From contig JADGEI010000028.1 in NCBI GenBank assembly GCA_016744455.1, positions 1-33,270 of the forward strand: DNA of 33,270 nt, in the 5' to 3' direction. This DNA is from Alcanivoracaceae bacterium. GTDB lineage: Bacteria > Pseudomonadota > Gammaproteobacteria > Xanthomonadales > Marinicellaceae. Positions within the stretch are counted from its first letter, which is position 1. Each line of letters starts with the position of its first letter. The notes under the pieces are model-generated. The model had not been told where the DNA came from and ran no database searches. It worked only from the letters and a program-made list of their open reading frames with translations. This document shows positions 1 to 9,239 of this stretch, in pieces. The translations under genes and the position numbers were made by a program.

Positions 1-342
1 CAAAATAGAGATTTGCCATGAATTGACGATTTTTAAAGCTGGATTATTGAAAAAAAATCACTAATGGCTGAAAATGTCAAAATCACAATCGAGTTAAAAT
101 TAGTTATGAATATGGCTCAAGATAGAGTTGTTTAAAAATGTACAATTCTATCAATTTGACTGGCTACAAATTCAGAAACTCGCAACGTTTACTGGACGTA
201 CCATGGACTGGTCATTAAGTATTAGTGGTGATTCAGTTTATGTTACAGCGGAAGACCAAGAGTGTGAATTAGTGATTGGGGAATTATCATAAACCAAATA
301 CATCCAAAAAAAATAAATTCCGCTATGCACTCAGGTACTATT
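1..342. other. Left-edge stretch with no convincing gene
   Basis: No complete gene is supported here. An open frame without a good start runs on the plus strand from about 110 to 292 and ends in a peptide containing TFTGRTMDW and then ECELVIGELS before TAA. A second short frame (64-135) reads MAENVKITIEL and stops after 23 codons. Frames that break after short runs suggest a decayed gene or intergenic DNA. I do not recognise the peptide. Confidence 0.35.
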
Positions 343-834
343 TTATGGCTTGGGTGAGGTATATTTTAACTGTAACCCTTTAATAAACTTACGGAGTATT
401 TGGTCTTTACAAACACGGTAATGGCGGTGGGTACTTTTTCTAAAAAAAGCAGTTAATTCACTACCACCGATGTTAAAGTCAGCCAGTTTTAATAGGTTTA
501 TTACATCATCAGATTTTAGATTAAAAGCAATTCTAAGCTTTAAAAAGATGAGGTTGTTATTGACTTTTTGTACTTGATTAATCGTTATTTTTGATTTATT
601 TTGTGTTGGGCTCTCTTCTTTCTTGCCACGTTTTTCAATAATTAAACCATCTAAGAAAGCAATCATGTCTTTATCTGAACACAGAGTAAAATCATCATCT
701 GTTTCTTTTTTTAACCATGATACTACACGTGGCAAAGGTACTTTATAGTCAACCAAGGCTAAGATTTTAATAATCTTTGTGTCTTTAATATTCAATATGT
801 ATCGTAACCGGCGTAAGATATCATTGTTTGTCAT
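343..834 (-). CDS. yehS: DUF1456 family protein, YehS-like
   Basis: 163 residues, close to the length of Escherichia coli YehS, and it follows that family closely: N-terminal NNDILRRLRYIL, then LDGLIIEKRGK and LKLRIAFNLKSDDV in the middle. The protein is an internal duplication. Residues about 3-70 and 92-155 each have a helical repeat with an aliphatic RxxL/RIAF core, a Leu-rich helix and a basic/aromatic turn before a conserved Cys. No biochemical role is established for DUF1456, although the fold suggests protein or nucleic-acid binding. It is the last gene of the leftward hutD-ykgJ-selO-yehS run, about 93 bp after selO, so it may be read from the same transcript or from its own promoter. 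The family call is secure; the function is unknown. Confidence 0.88.
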   Translation of the reverse strand: MTNNDILRRLRYILNIKDTKIIKILALVDYKVPLPRVVSWLKKETDDDFTLCSDKDMIAFLDGLIIEKRGKKEESPTQNKSKITINQVQKVNNNLIFLKLRIAFNLKSDDVINLLKLADFNIGGSELTAFFRKSTHRHYRVCKDQILRKFIKGLQLKYTSPKP

Positions 835-927
835 GTGCCTTTCCTATTTTTTTCGTTATTGTTCACCTGCACATTGTAACTGTTTTATGGAATTAACCCA
901 ACGGAATTATGTTGGCGAGCTAATTTG

Positions 928-2412
928 TTATGTTCCGCAAAAGGTTTTGTATGGCCCAAATTCTTTTGGAGCTGGTTTGGCAAATTTTTCTAGACCTGAT
1001 TTTTCATTATAGGGATTAGCCAATACCGATAGTAGTTTTTCAAAAACGCTGAAATCGTTGTTTTGTTCTGCTGCCTGTAATGCTTCCTCAACTAAATGAT
1101 TTCGTGGGATATAAATCGGATTAACTGAATTCATTGATTTTATTTTTTTGCTTGATGGTAGAGAATCAGATAAGAATCGTGACAGCCATTTTTTATGCCA
1201 TTGGTTAAAAATTTGCGGGTTATCAAATAGCTTTTGTAAGGCATGAATATCTCCTTTTGTCGTATCGCTAAGCCCTCGAAAAAATTGAGTAAAATCGACA
1301 TGTTGTGCCTGTAGCATTTTGAATAAATCATCTGCAAATTCTAAATCACCAGTTTTTACTTTGGATAGGCCAAGTTTTGTAGCCAATCTCTTTAACCATT
1401 GTGTTTGATAAATTGAATTAAATTCGTGAATCTCATTGGTGGCTATTTCTATGGCTTTATCGTCGTCACTATCTATTAATGGTAACAATGTTTCGGCAAG
1501 TCGTGCGATATTCCATTGTGCCATGTAAGATTGATTTCCTAATGCATAGCGTTTTTGTTTATCTATCGAACTATAACAGGCGCTGCTATGATAAGTATCG
1601 ATGAAAGCACAGGGGCCAAAATCTATGGTTTCTCCAGAAATAGCCATGTTGTCGGTATTCATTACACCGTGAACAAAACCAACTAGAACCCATTGTGCAA
1701 TTAAATCTGCTTGACGGTCGCGGACAGCTCGTAAAAGGGAAAGGTAAGGGTTTTGGTTTTCTTTTAATTCAGGAAAATGGCGATTTATGGTGTAATCTGC
1801 CAATAATTTCACTTTGTCTTGTTGGTGCCTTGCTGCAAAATATTGAAAGGTTCCTACACGTATATGACTGCTGGCTACTCGTGCTAAAACAGCACCTTTA
1901 TTTACGAGTTGACGGTTGATTTTTTCACCTGTTATGGTAACAGCTAATCCACGAGTCGCAGGAATCTTAAGTGCATACATGGCTTCCCCCATAATATACT
2001 CTCTCAATACTGGCCCAAGAGCAGCTTTACCGTCACCACCACGAGAATATGGTGTTTGACCAGATCCTTTTAAATGAATGTCACGACGCAGTCCATTTTT
2101 GTTAATAATTTCCCCCAATAACAATGCTCTTCCATCACCCAATTGTGGTGTAAATCCTCCAAATTGATGACCTGCATAGACTTGAGAAACTGGGTTTGAA
2201 CCACTGGCAGGAATACTTCCAGATAGAAGTAGGGCGAGTTCATCGGTATTTAGCATGTTGTGTTTTAACCCTAGTTCTTCTGCCAATGTTTGATTAAATT
2301 TGATGAGTTTTGGCTTGGGTGCTTGTTCACCCTTACTAGGCAGATAAAAGCCTTTTAACTGACTGATAAAGCTGTTATCAAAAGTTAATCCTGTTTTTAT
2401 AGTTTTAGTCAT
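928..2412 (-). CDS. selO: Protein adenylyltransferase SelO (YdiU), pseudokinase AMPylase
   Basis: 494 residues, typical for bacterial SelO. These proteins have a kinase fold with inverted ATP binding and transfer AMP to Ser, Thr or Tyr of target proteins, a role tied to redox stress. Visible motifs are GHQFGGFTPQLGDGRA (residues 81-96), KGSGQTPYSRGGDGKAALGP (115-134), and the catalytic NTDN (252-255) followed by DFG (264-266). The C-terminus ends TFCGT, keeping the Cys near the end where eukaryotic SelO carries selenocysteine. There is no signal peptide, so the protein is cytosolic. It lies 74 bp downstream of the ykgJ-like gene on the same strand. No strong ribosome-binding site precedes the ATG. 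The family call is very secure; its targets in this organism are unknown. Confidence 0.96.
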   Translation of the reverse strand: MTKTIKTGLTFDNSFISQLKGFYLPSKGEQAPKPKLIKFNQTLAEELGLKHNMLNTDELALLLSGSIPASGSNPVSQVYAGHQFGGFTPQLGDGRALLLGEIINKNGLRRDIHLKGSGQTPYSRGGDGKAALGPVLREYIMGEAMYALKIPATRGLAVTITGEKINRQLVNKGAVLARVASSHIRVGTFQYFAARHQQDKVKLLADYTINRHFPELKENQNPYLSLLRAVRDRQADLIAQWVLVGFVHGVMNTDNMAISGETIDFGPCAFIDTYHSSACYSSIDKQKRYALGNQSYMAQWNIARLAETLLPLIDSDDDKAIEIATNEIHEFNSIYQTQWLKRLATKLGLSKVKTGDLEFADDLFKMLQAQHVDFTQFFRGLSDTTKGDIHALQKLFDNPQIFNQWHKKWLSRFLSDSLPSSKKIKSMNSVNPIYIPRNHLVEEALQAAEQNNDFSVFEKLLSVLANPYNEKSGLEKFAKPAPKEFGPYKTFCGT

Positions 2413-2486
2413 AATTTAGATTTTTCATGGTTATCATTTGTTAGTAAGTTTATTGTAATGTTTTGCCTACTATTTGTGCGGCTGGC

Positions 2487-2867
2487 TCAAGGATGAGCAG
2501 GTCTACTGTCCATCATTAGGATGTCTAATTTAATTTGAGCTCGCTTGGTATTTTTAATATCTATAGGTTCCAACATTTCACATTCATCTCCAATCATTTG
2601 GTCAATGGTCACTGGGTAATGCTTACAATCCTCGGGCCGGTCGTGGTAAATATCACAGGTATATATGTTGTGTTTTGTGTTGTTCAAAAAAGGACAAATG
2701 CTGAGTTGCCGACTTGTTTTCGGATCAAACCAGAGCTTATCATTCTTTACATGTTGGTATATATGAGGGCGATGTTCTTCCCAAAAGTCCAAATCACTTT
2801 GTGAGGCAAATATACCGTCAACACTGTACTTGATACAACATTTTCCACATTGGGTGCAGGGTTTCAT
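2487..2867 (-). CDS. YkgJ family cysteine-cluster protein
   Basis: 126 residues. It opens with the diagnostic CTQCGKCC (residues 4-11) and has later cysteines in CPFL, TCDIY and DCKHYP, the pattern of the Zn/Fe-binding CxxCxxCC family (UPF0153/YkgJ). These probably coordinate one metal ion. The family has no settled biochemical function. The ATG follows a good AGAGGA ribosome-binding site. The gene sits 24 bp after the HutD-like gene and 74 bp before selO, so the three are probably co-transcribed. The protein is cytosolic, with no membrane segment. Residues between the Cys groups (IYHDRPEDCKHYPVTI) match the usual family end of the cluster. Confidence 0.85.
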   Translation of the reverse strand: MKPCTQCGKCCIKYSVDGIFASQSDLDFWEEHRPHIYQHVKNDKLWFDPKTSRQLSICPFLNNTKHNIYTCDIYHDRPEDCKHYPVTIDQMIGDECEMLEPIDIKNTKRAQIKLDILMMDSRPAHP

Positions 2868-2891
2868 GTTTTCCTCTAGTTGGTTATTATT

Positions 2892-3458
2892 TCACAATTT
2901 TTTTAAATATACGATGATATATTGCCTTCCTTTTACGCTGACTCTATCCTTGTGTTCAGTTAATTGCATTAGATGATTAGCTGGTAATAACACCTCATTT
3001 GTCGAGGTTTGAATAATTGTTTTATGACTTTTAGAAAAAATAAAGCACAGTGTTGAAGGGCTCAAATCTATACTTTGTTTTTCAACATAGGTTTTAACAC
3101 AGGCTTTATATTTTCCAGATTTAGCCATCACATTAAAATCCTTTATAGTACCACCAAGTAAATGACCTACAGTACGCTGCTGCCCAGAAAAACAAGAAAA
3201 TGATAATGGTTTTTTTAGAATATCGACTCGTGTATCATTATGAGTCAATTTGATTCCATCACCTTCAAGTAGAATTAGACTTCTTTGATAGCCACTAAAA
3301 TCAGAAAAAACTCCATCTTCAATTACACTGGCAATACTCAAACGCCAGTCAAAGAGTTCAATGCTACCACCTGGGCTAATTGCCAATTGTAAAGTTTTAC
3401 CTTTGCCATTTTTCCAAACAGTGGTTCTAAATTGTTCAGGAGTTATAATTTTAATCAT
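2892..3458 (-). CDS. HutD/Ves family cupin-like protein
   Basis: Coded from an ATG at 3458 this is 188 residues. The frame is open upstream to a GTG at 3485 (197 residues), but the family normally starts only a few residues before the WKNGKGKT motif, which favours the internal start; neither start has a clear ribosome-binding site. Family marks are TTVWKNGKGKTLQLAISP, FDWRLSIASV, DGVFSDFSGYQRSLILLEG and DFNVMAK, as in E. coli Ves and Pseudomonas HutD. The fold is a bicupin; HutD is linked to histidine-utilisation control, while Ves is cold-induced with unclear activity. No hut genes are nearby, so a histidine role cannot be inferred. It heads the hutD-ykgJ-selO run. Confidence 0.82.
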   Translation of the reverse strand: MIKIITPEQFRTTVWKNGKGKTLQLAISPGGSIELFDWRLSIASVIEDGVFSDFSGYQRSLILLEGDGIKLTHNDTRVDILKKPLSFSCFSGQQRTVGHLLGGTIKDFNVMAKSGKYKACVKTYVEKQSIDLSPSTLCFIFSKSHKTIIQTSTNEVLLPANHLMQLTEHKDRVSVKGRQYIIVYLKKL

Positions 3459-3769
3459 TTGGTACATGAGGTAATAATGAGGCACTAATTAAGAACGGTG
3501 GAAATCTAGCTCTTTGCTTTCCATCTCGCCTTTCCATTGTTATGAATATACCTCTAAAATTTAATTGTATCATAAGCTTATTCTTTATATTAAATTTCTA
3601 TAGCCTACTGTTCAAATAGGTGATATCTCGATTGTTATGTTAGAATACTTTTTATCTAAGCTCTGCTTCTTATTAAAAAGTACCATTTGTTTCATGGTTC
3701 TATTATGTGATAGCAGTGCTATATTATTATATCAACGGGTTAATAAAACCAATTTTCAAGAGTTAATAA

Positions 3770-4765
3770 ATGTTAAAAGCAGAATATAAAACACGCGGCC
3801 CAGTACCTCAAGATGTCATCAAAGCTGTACCATTTGATAAGCCTGAATTAAAAGAGGGTCAAGTATTACTCGAAATGATTGCAGCTCCAATCAACCCCTC
3901 TGATGTGCTGACCTTAACAGGGCAATATGGAATTTTACCACCGTTACCTGCTGTTGGTGGCAATGAAGGCGTGGCCAAAGTGATAGAACATGGTCCAAAT
4001 GTAAGCAGCCCTGATATAGGGCAAACGGTCTTGATACCTGTAAGTATTGGCAGTTGGTCAACACATTTAGTCGCTGATGCCAAAGCACTGATTTCACTTC
4101 CTAATGGGGTTGATGCCATTCAATTATCAATGATAACAATCAATCCACCAACCGCGTCATTAATATTGAGTGAGTTTGTTGACTTAAAAGAAGGTGACTG
4201 GGTGATTCAAAATGCTGCTAATTCTGGTGTTGGCTCTTATTTAATTAAGTTAGCAAAGTTACGTGGTATTAAAACTGTCAATGTTGTTCGCAGAGAGTCA
4301 TTGATAAAACCCTTGCTTGCAGCCGGAGCTGATGTGGTACTTGTTGATGGTATTATTGATGGACTTAGTCTTGCCAATAGAGTTAAGGTGGCGACAGACT
4401 CAGCTGTCATTAAGTTAGGCGTTGATGCCGTTGGTGGAATGGCAACTGATCGGTTAGGTGAAACGCTGGCTGAAGGTGCTACTCTGGTTAACTATGGTGC
4501 CATGAGTGGTGAACCCTGTTCTCTTGCACCTACTCTTATCATTTTCAAAGATATAACTGTGCGTGGGTTTTGGTTAGCCAAATGGTTTCGAACAGCGACA
4601 CCTGAACAACAAAAAGAAGTTTTTGGTTCGGTTATTGGTTTAATAGCCTCAGGCAAATTATCTGCTCCCATTCATGCGACATACCCTGTCAAAGATATCA
4701 AACAAGCAGTTGCTATTGCAGCCAGTGGCCAACGCAATGGTAAAGTCATAATTGTTAAAGAATAA
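3770..4765 (+). CDS. MDR-family NADPH-dependent 2-enoyl reductase / quinone oxidoreductase
   Basis: 331 residues of the zinc-free medium-chain dehydrogenase/reductase superfamily, closest in look to MECR/ETR-type trans-2-enoyl thioester reductases. The N-terminal catalytic domain has APINPSDVLTLTGQYGILP followed by PAVGGNEG, where the Tyr of QYG matches the catalytic Tyr position of that group. The Rossmann part has VIQNAANSGVGSYLIKLAKL (nucleotide-binding AxSGVG variant), then NVVRRES, an Arg-containing stretch typical of NADPH preference. The usual structural zinc cysteines are absent. A CAAGAG ribosome-binding site lies about 7 bases before the ATG. It is the only plus-strand gene in the left third and is divergent from hutD. 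The substrate cannot be decided: crotonyl/enoyl-CoA and quinones are both possible. Confidence 0.85.
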   Translation: MLKAEYKTRGPVPQDVIKAVPFDKPELKEGQVLLEMIAAPINPSDVLTLTGQYGILPPLPAVGGNEGVAKVIEHGPNVSSPDIGQTVLIPVSIGSWSTHLVADAKALISLPNGVDAIQLSMITINPPTASLILSEFVDLKEGDWVIQNAANSGVGSYLIKLAKLRGIKTVNVVRRESLIKPLLAAGADVVLVDGIIDGLSLANRVKVATDSAVIKLGVDAVGGMATDRLGETLAEGATLVNYGAMSGEPCSLAPTLIIFKDITVRGFWLAKWFRTATPEQQKEVFGSVIGLIASGKLSAPIHATYPVKDIKQAVAIAASGQRNGKVIIVKE

Positions 4766-4872
4766 CGCTAAAGAATGTAATGTCCCCTGATTCATTGCAC
4801 TACATAATTATTTTTTAATGACGTTGCGTATAAGTTTTGATTATAATTTACACATTGTAATCAAAAGTGACT

Positions 4873-6639
4873 TTATTCATTTCGCTTAAATCGTACATTA
4901 TGAGCCCGCCTGTGATTCAGTCTTAAATCCTGAATAAGACCATTTTTATCACGTTCAAAGATAAACACCCAATCTAAAAGCCAGTCATCATTCAAGCCAA
5001 AGCGGTCCTTACCTTTAGGGTTGAATGGATAAACACCTCGGTGGTATTTAAGCACAAGCAATTTGTTTTCAATGTCAACCTTATAAATTGTGTTTAATTC
5101 TTCACTATAATAAGTACCAATATAATCACTTAAGGATTTTAATTTCTTTTGCTTTAAGATTATTTCTTCAATAGATGTGAGAGCAAAATTTTTAACATTT
5201 ACACCAGGAATTAGTATGTGTTCTTGTGTTTCTTGTTTTGATTGCATGGCTTGTGCGAAGAATATTTTGGCTGTCTCATTGGCAACCGAACGAACATCAA
5301 AGTCAGGGGTATTCGCCAAAACAATAACACTTGAGTTAATTTTAGGGTAATAATTCATCATAACTCTAAAGCCTGCAACGGAGCCACCTTGTATGATTTG
5401 ATCCAGTCCATTAAGTTTTTTATTATAAAATCCTAAGGAATAATTCTTGGTTTTATTGTTATTAAAATAACTTGGCTGCTGTATACTTTCAATAATATTC
5501 TGACTACCAATCTTGGCTGTATGCAAGTTTTTTAACCAAAGTGATAAATCATTGACTGTTGAATACACATTCGCCGCTCCAACATAGGACTTGTTTAACA
5601 GAGCCTTTTTTGAGCCAAGGTATTTCGAATCATAGGAATAAGCACGATTTTTAATGACCATCTGATGATTATCCAAAACCACCGTAGAATTCATCCCCAA
5701 AGGCATAAATATATTTTGTGTCATCCATTGACTAAATTTTTGACCGCTAACCTTGCTCACAACCTCTGCAAGAAGTGCATAAGCACTATTATTGTATTGA
5801 AAGCGTTCACCTGGTTTAAAATTAAGCCCGGTTTGATTTTTTATAAGCTCTAATATTTGTTGTTGGGTCACAATATCATCATGCCGACCTCCGCTCATCT
5901 CCCATAAATTCCAGGCATCTTTTAAACCACTGCTATGATTCAATAAATGCCGTAATGTTATGATATCACCAAAATCTGGCATCCAAGTAAGGTGCTTGCG
6001 TACATCGTCATTAAGTGATAATTTATTTTGATTTTCTAGCATAGCAATGGCATATGCGGTGAAGGGTTTTGAAGCAGATGCCAATTGGAAGGGTGTATTT
6101 ACATCAATTGGGATGCCATACTCAACATTTGCTAAACCATAACTTTGGGTAAATTTTATTTCCCCAGATTTTACAACGGCAATAACTCCACCAGATTCGT
6201 CATTTGCGAAATGGGCCATCATCTGTTGGGTTTTATCTTTAGGTTCGATTGCTAGTGGAGCAGTGTAAGTTGTTTTTATTAAATAAGAACCTCCACTCAT
6301 AGCAGCAGTGGTTACTTGTAGTATATAAACCCCACTTGTTATTGTTTTAAAATGAAAAGGTTCTTTGTGGTGATAAAAATTATCAAAAGAGCTGGTTTTA
6401 TTGCCTTTTGGATCAATTATATCAATGTTTACATCAACACTTTTTTGCATGATGAATCCAGCGACAAATTGTCCTTTTTCTAGTTTAATACGGTAGTTAT
6501 GCTGGTCTTCTTGGGTTAGGTGTTTAATTACATTCTGATCGTGTTTTAAACCCCATGTTTTTTGATTTGCCGCTTCAATTTGAAAACACATTGCAAGCAA
6601 CAAGAGAGTAATAGCGTTAAAGTGTTTGATTGCAATCAT
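4873..6639 (-). CDS. Secreted serine hydrolase, beta-lactamase/DD-peptidase family
   Basis: 588 residues. A signal peptide occupies residues 1-23 (cut after IEA). Residues about 35-125 form a beta-rich N-terminal domain like the bacterial pre-peptidase C-terminal (PPC) type. The catalytic domain follows from about 145: SASK (188-191) gives the nucleophilic Ser and general-base Lys, YNN (282-284) is the second motif, and the third motif reads QGGS (417-420), where most family members have HxG. Domain order fits class C beta-lactamase-like (Pfam Beta-lactamase) hydrolases such as esterases and D-aminopeptidases, so lactam resistance should not be assumed. A C-terminal beta domain (about 490-588) resembles the lipocalin-like tail of these proteins. 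It begins 42 bp after the OsmC-YcaO gene and may share its transcript. Confidence 0.88.
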   Translation of the reverse strand: MIAIKHFNAITLLLLAMCFQIEAANQKTWGLKHDQNVIKHLTQEDQHNYRIKLEKGQFVAGFIMQKSVDVNIDIIDPKGNKTSSFDNFYHHKEPFHFKTITSGVYILQVTTAAMSGGSYLIKTTYTAPLAIEPKDKTQQMMAHFANDESGGVIAVVKSGEIKFTQSYGLANVEYGIPIDVNTPFQLASASKPFTAYAIAMLENQNKLSLNDDVRKHLTWMPDFGDIITLRHLLNHSSGLKDAWNLWEMSGGRHDDIVTQQQILELIKNQTGLNFKPGERFQYNNSAYALLAEVVSKVSGQKFSQWMTQNIFMPLGMNSTVVLDNHQMVIKNRAYSYDSKYLGSKKALLNKSYVGAANVYSTVNDLSLWLKNLHTAKIGSQNIIESIQQPSYFNNNKTKNYSLGFYNKKLNGLDQIIQGGSVAGFRVMMNYYPKINSSVIVLANTPDFDVRSVANETAKIFFAQAMQSKQETQEHILIPGVNVKNFALTSIEEIILKQKKLKSLSDYIGTYYSEELNTIYKVDIENKLLVLKYHRGVYPFNPKGKDRFGLNDDWLLDWVFIFERDKNGLIQDLRLNHRRAHNVRFKRNE

Positions 6640-6681
6640 GATGTTTTATTTAATTGTGTGAATGAACACACTAGAGTTAAT

Positions 6682-8880
6682 TCAATGTTTCAAGTTAGGC
6701 TTTGAGTTTGTTTCACGGGCTTTATGTAGTTTTTTATAGCTAGCAATTAGCCTTAAGTGCTTGTCTAAGCCTTCAAGTTTCATACTGGTTTTTGTGAGAC
6801 CAAGGAATCTGATATCACCATTTATTGAGCCGATGGCATTGTTCATCATTTCTGGCGTGAACATTCGGTTAAGGTTGAAGGTGTAATCATTGAGGAGCAA
6901 TTCAGCATCCAATGTGATTTCTAGTACAGTGTGGATGGCTTGGTAGAATAGGGTACGTTCTACCGTATTGTCATTGTATTGTAGAAATTGTTCAACTAAT
7001 TCGATGGCTTCTTCATGTTCATCTAGTGCAAGATAGATAAGGATTTTCAACTCTAGTATGGTGAGTTGCCCCCAAACAGTGTTTTCATCGAACTCGATAC
7101 CAATTAGAGTTCTGATATACATGTAATTATCCAGTTGGCTTTCTTCCAAGCGTTCAACCAAACTCACTAAAGCATTACCACTCAATGAATGCAGGTTTAA
7201 TATATCTTCTCGATAATCCAAGGCTTTATTGGTATTGTCCCATATAAGGTCTTCTACTAAATAGACTTCTGAATAATTAGGTACAAGAATTCGGCAAGCA
7301 CTTGTCCCTAAATCGTCATAGGTAGCAATATAAACTTCTTTACCCATTTCTTTTAAAATAGCCAATAAACAATCATTTTCTTCTTTGTTGCTGCCTGAAA
7401 AATCCCATTCACAAAATTCATACTCAAATTTTGCGCTAAAAAATTTCCAAGAAATAATGCCTGTAGAATCTATAAAGTGTTCAACAAAGTTCTCGGGTTC
7501 TGTTACGGCAAGGCTATTAAAGGTTGGTCGAGGCACATCATCTAAGCCGGTAAAACTACGGCCTTGCAATAATTCTGTTAAGCTACGTTCTAATGCGACT
7601 TCAAAACTCGGATGCGCACCAAAAGAGGCAAACACTCCGCCTGTTTTTTTATTCATCAGGGCAACACACATCACTGGAAATTTACCGCCGAGTGAAGCAT
7701 CTTTTATTACGACTGGAAAACCTTGTTTTTCTAATGCAATTATACCTTCAAGAATAGTTGGGTATTTTTCCAAAACATGATGTGGAACATCTGGTAAGAC
7801 GATTTCTTCTTCGATAATTTGTTTTTTAACGGCTCGTTCAAAGATTTCAGATAGGCATTGAACTTGTGCTTCATGCAGGTTATTGCCTGCACTCATACCA
7901 TTGCTCAAAAATAAATTCTCAATCAAATTCGATGGAAAATATACCGTTTCCCCATCAGATTGACGCTGATAGGGAATTGAGCAAATACCGCGTTCAGACA
8001 TGCCTGAATTTGTATCAATTAAATGTGAACCACGTAACTCCGCATCTGGATTGTATATGCCTAGGCAATAACCATCCAATATGCCTGTTGGTAATTCATC
8101 ATTCGCTCCTGGTTTGAACCATTTTTCATTAGGATAATGGACAAAATCACTGTGAGCGATTTCTTGCCCAAAATACTGGTCGTTGTAGAAAAAATTACAG
8201 TTAAGACGCTCGATAAATTCACCAAGAGCAGAACATAGGGCACTTTCTTTAGATGATCCTTTGCCATTAGTAAAACACATAGGTGATGCAGCATCACGTA
8301 TATGCAGTGACCAAACATTTGGCACGAGGTTTCGCCAAGAAGCAATTTCAATTTTCATGCCTAAGTCAGCCAAAATGGCTGTCATATTGTTGATTGTTTT
8401 CTCAAGAGGCAAATCTTTACCAAGGATATAAGTGCGAGAGCTTTCGCCTGCCTGTTCCATTAACATGGCTTGTGAGTTTCCTTCTAGATTGTCTACTAAT
8501 TCAACTTTAAAATCTGGACTTGTTTGTACAACTTTTTTAACCGTACAACGGTCAATTGAACGCAATATCCCTCTGCGATGTTTATCTGAAATATTTTCAG
8601 GTAACTCAACCTGAATTTGAAATGTTTGTTTATAACGGTCTTCAGGATCAACAATGTTGTTTTGTGATAGCTTGATATTTTCGGTAGAAATATCGCGTGA
8701 TATACAATATATCCGTACAAAATAAGCCGCACAAAGAGCTGTTGATGCTAAGAAATAATCAAAAGGACCTGGTGCAGAACCATCACCTTTGTAACGAATA
8801 GGCTGATCTGTAATAACAGTAAAATCATCAAATTTAGCTTCAAGCCTAAGGTTTTCGAGGTAATTGACTTTTATTTCCAT
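6682..8880 (-). CDS. OsmC-YcaO fusion protein
   Basis: I start the gene at the ATG at 8880 (732 residues, with GGAA upstream); the frame runs 8 codons further to a TTG at 8904. Residues about 1-135 are an OsmC-like peroxiredoxin-fold domain with the two usual cysteine sites (TALCAAYF and DRCTVKKVV). From about 150 the protein is YcaO: the ATP/Mg-binding glutamates lie in SSKESALCSALGEFIERLNC, in HEAQVQCLSEIFERA and in EVALERSLTELLQG. The last 150 residues form helical TPR-like repeats, as in E. coli YcaO. YcaO enzymes activate amide backbones with ATP. The E. coli protein is tied to RimO-dependent methylthiolation of ribosomal protein S12, but the chemistry is not defined. The OsmC fusion is known in other gammaproteobacteria and may deliver or protect a sulfur intermediate. 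No precursor peptide gene is visible nearby. Confidence 0.93.
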   Translation of the reverse strand: MEIKVNYLENLRLEAKFDDFTVITDQPIRYKGDGSAPGPFDYFLASTALCAAYFVRIYCISRDISTENIKLSQNNIVDPEDRYKQTFQIQVELPENISDKHRRGILRSIDRCTVKKVVQTSPDFKVELVDNLEGNSQAMLMEQAGESSRTYILGKDLPLEKTINNMTAILADLGMKIEIASWRNLVPNVWSLHIRDAASPMCFTNGKGSSKESALCSALGEFIERLNCNFFYNDQYFGQEIAHSDFVHYPNEKWFKPGANDELPTGILDGYCLGIYNPDAELRGSHLIDTNSGMSERGICSIPYQRQSDGETVYFPSNLIENLFLSNGMSAGNNLHEAQVQCLSEIFERAVKKQIIEEEIVLPDVPHHVLEKYPTILEGIIALEKQGFPVVIKDASLGGKFPVMCVALMNKKTGGVFASFGAHPSFEVALERSLTELLQGRSFTGLDDVPRPTFNSLAVTEPENFVEHFIDSTGIISWKFFSAKFEYEFCEWDFSGSNKEENDCLLAILKEMGKEVYIATYDDLGTSACRILVPNYSEVYLVEDLIWDNTNKALDYREDILNLHSLSGNALVSLVERLEESQLDNYMYIRTLIGIEFDENTVWGQLTILELKILIYLALDEHEEAIELVEQFLQYNDNTVERTLFYQAIHTVLEITLDAELLLNDYTFNLNRMFTPEMMNNAIGSINGDIRFLGLTKTSMKLEGLDKHLRLIASYKKLHKARETNSKPNLKH

Positions 8881-8904
8881 TGAATTTTCCGATGTTGTTT
8901 GCAA

Positions 8905-9239
8905 CTGTTTTAGACATTAAAGATTTTAGTTAACCATATTGTTCTAGCTGCTGATTAGTGATTTTTTTTAATTCAGTGAATTATCTAATTTTTTAAAGTA
9001 ATAGTCTTGGAAAACTAGATGAAAAGTTAAAATAGATACCCTTTAAATTAAAAGTCAGTTATCTATACACGTTCAATGTTACAAAATCACATAACGAAAT
9101 TATAAAATGTAAAGTATCGTTGTATGGATAATTACGGAGAAATACTCCTAGTAGTGGTAAACCATCAGCCCTTTAATAATAAAGCCGTTTATTTAGTAGT
9201 ATTACAAACTAAATGGGTGTAATTGGGTGTGTTATTGGT
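8905..9239. other. Intergenic stretch between ycaO-like gene and ardA
   Basis: AT-rich, with no supported gene. It should contain the promoter of the leftward OsmC-YcaO gene and the 3' end of ardA. The only ATG-started frame of note (9124-9222) encodes 32 residues and has no recognisable similarity. No canonical hairpin plus T-run terminator is visible. Confidence 0.4.

Noticed and set aside
3465-3550. 28-codon upstream frame ending on the hutD start (ATGATTAA overlap)
   Set aside because: No ribosome-binding site and no similarity; the overlap could be chance. Noted as a possible leader only.
4839-4862. Hairpin GATTATAA/TTGTAATC as a terminator between convergent genes
   Set aside because: Weak AT-only stem with a G-T pair and no T-run on either side.
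4873-6639. Calling the serine hydrolase an antibiotic-resistance beta-lactamase
   Set aside because: The family is mostly esterases and peptidases, the third motif is QGG, and there is an extra N-terminal domain; resistance cannot be inferred.
9124-9222. 32-codon ATG-started frame between ycaO-like gene and ardA
   Set aside because: No ribosome-binding site, no recognisable similarity, and it is short enough to arise by chance.
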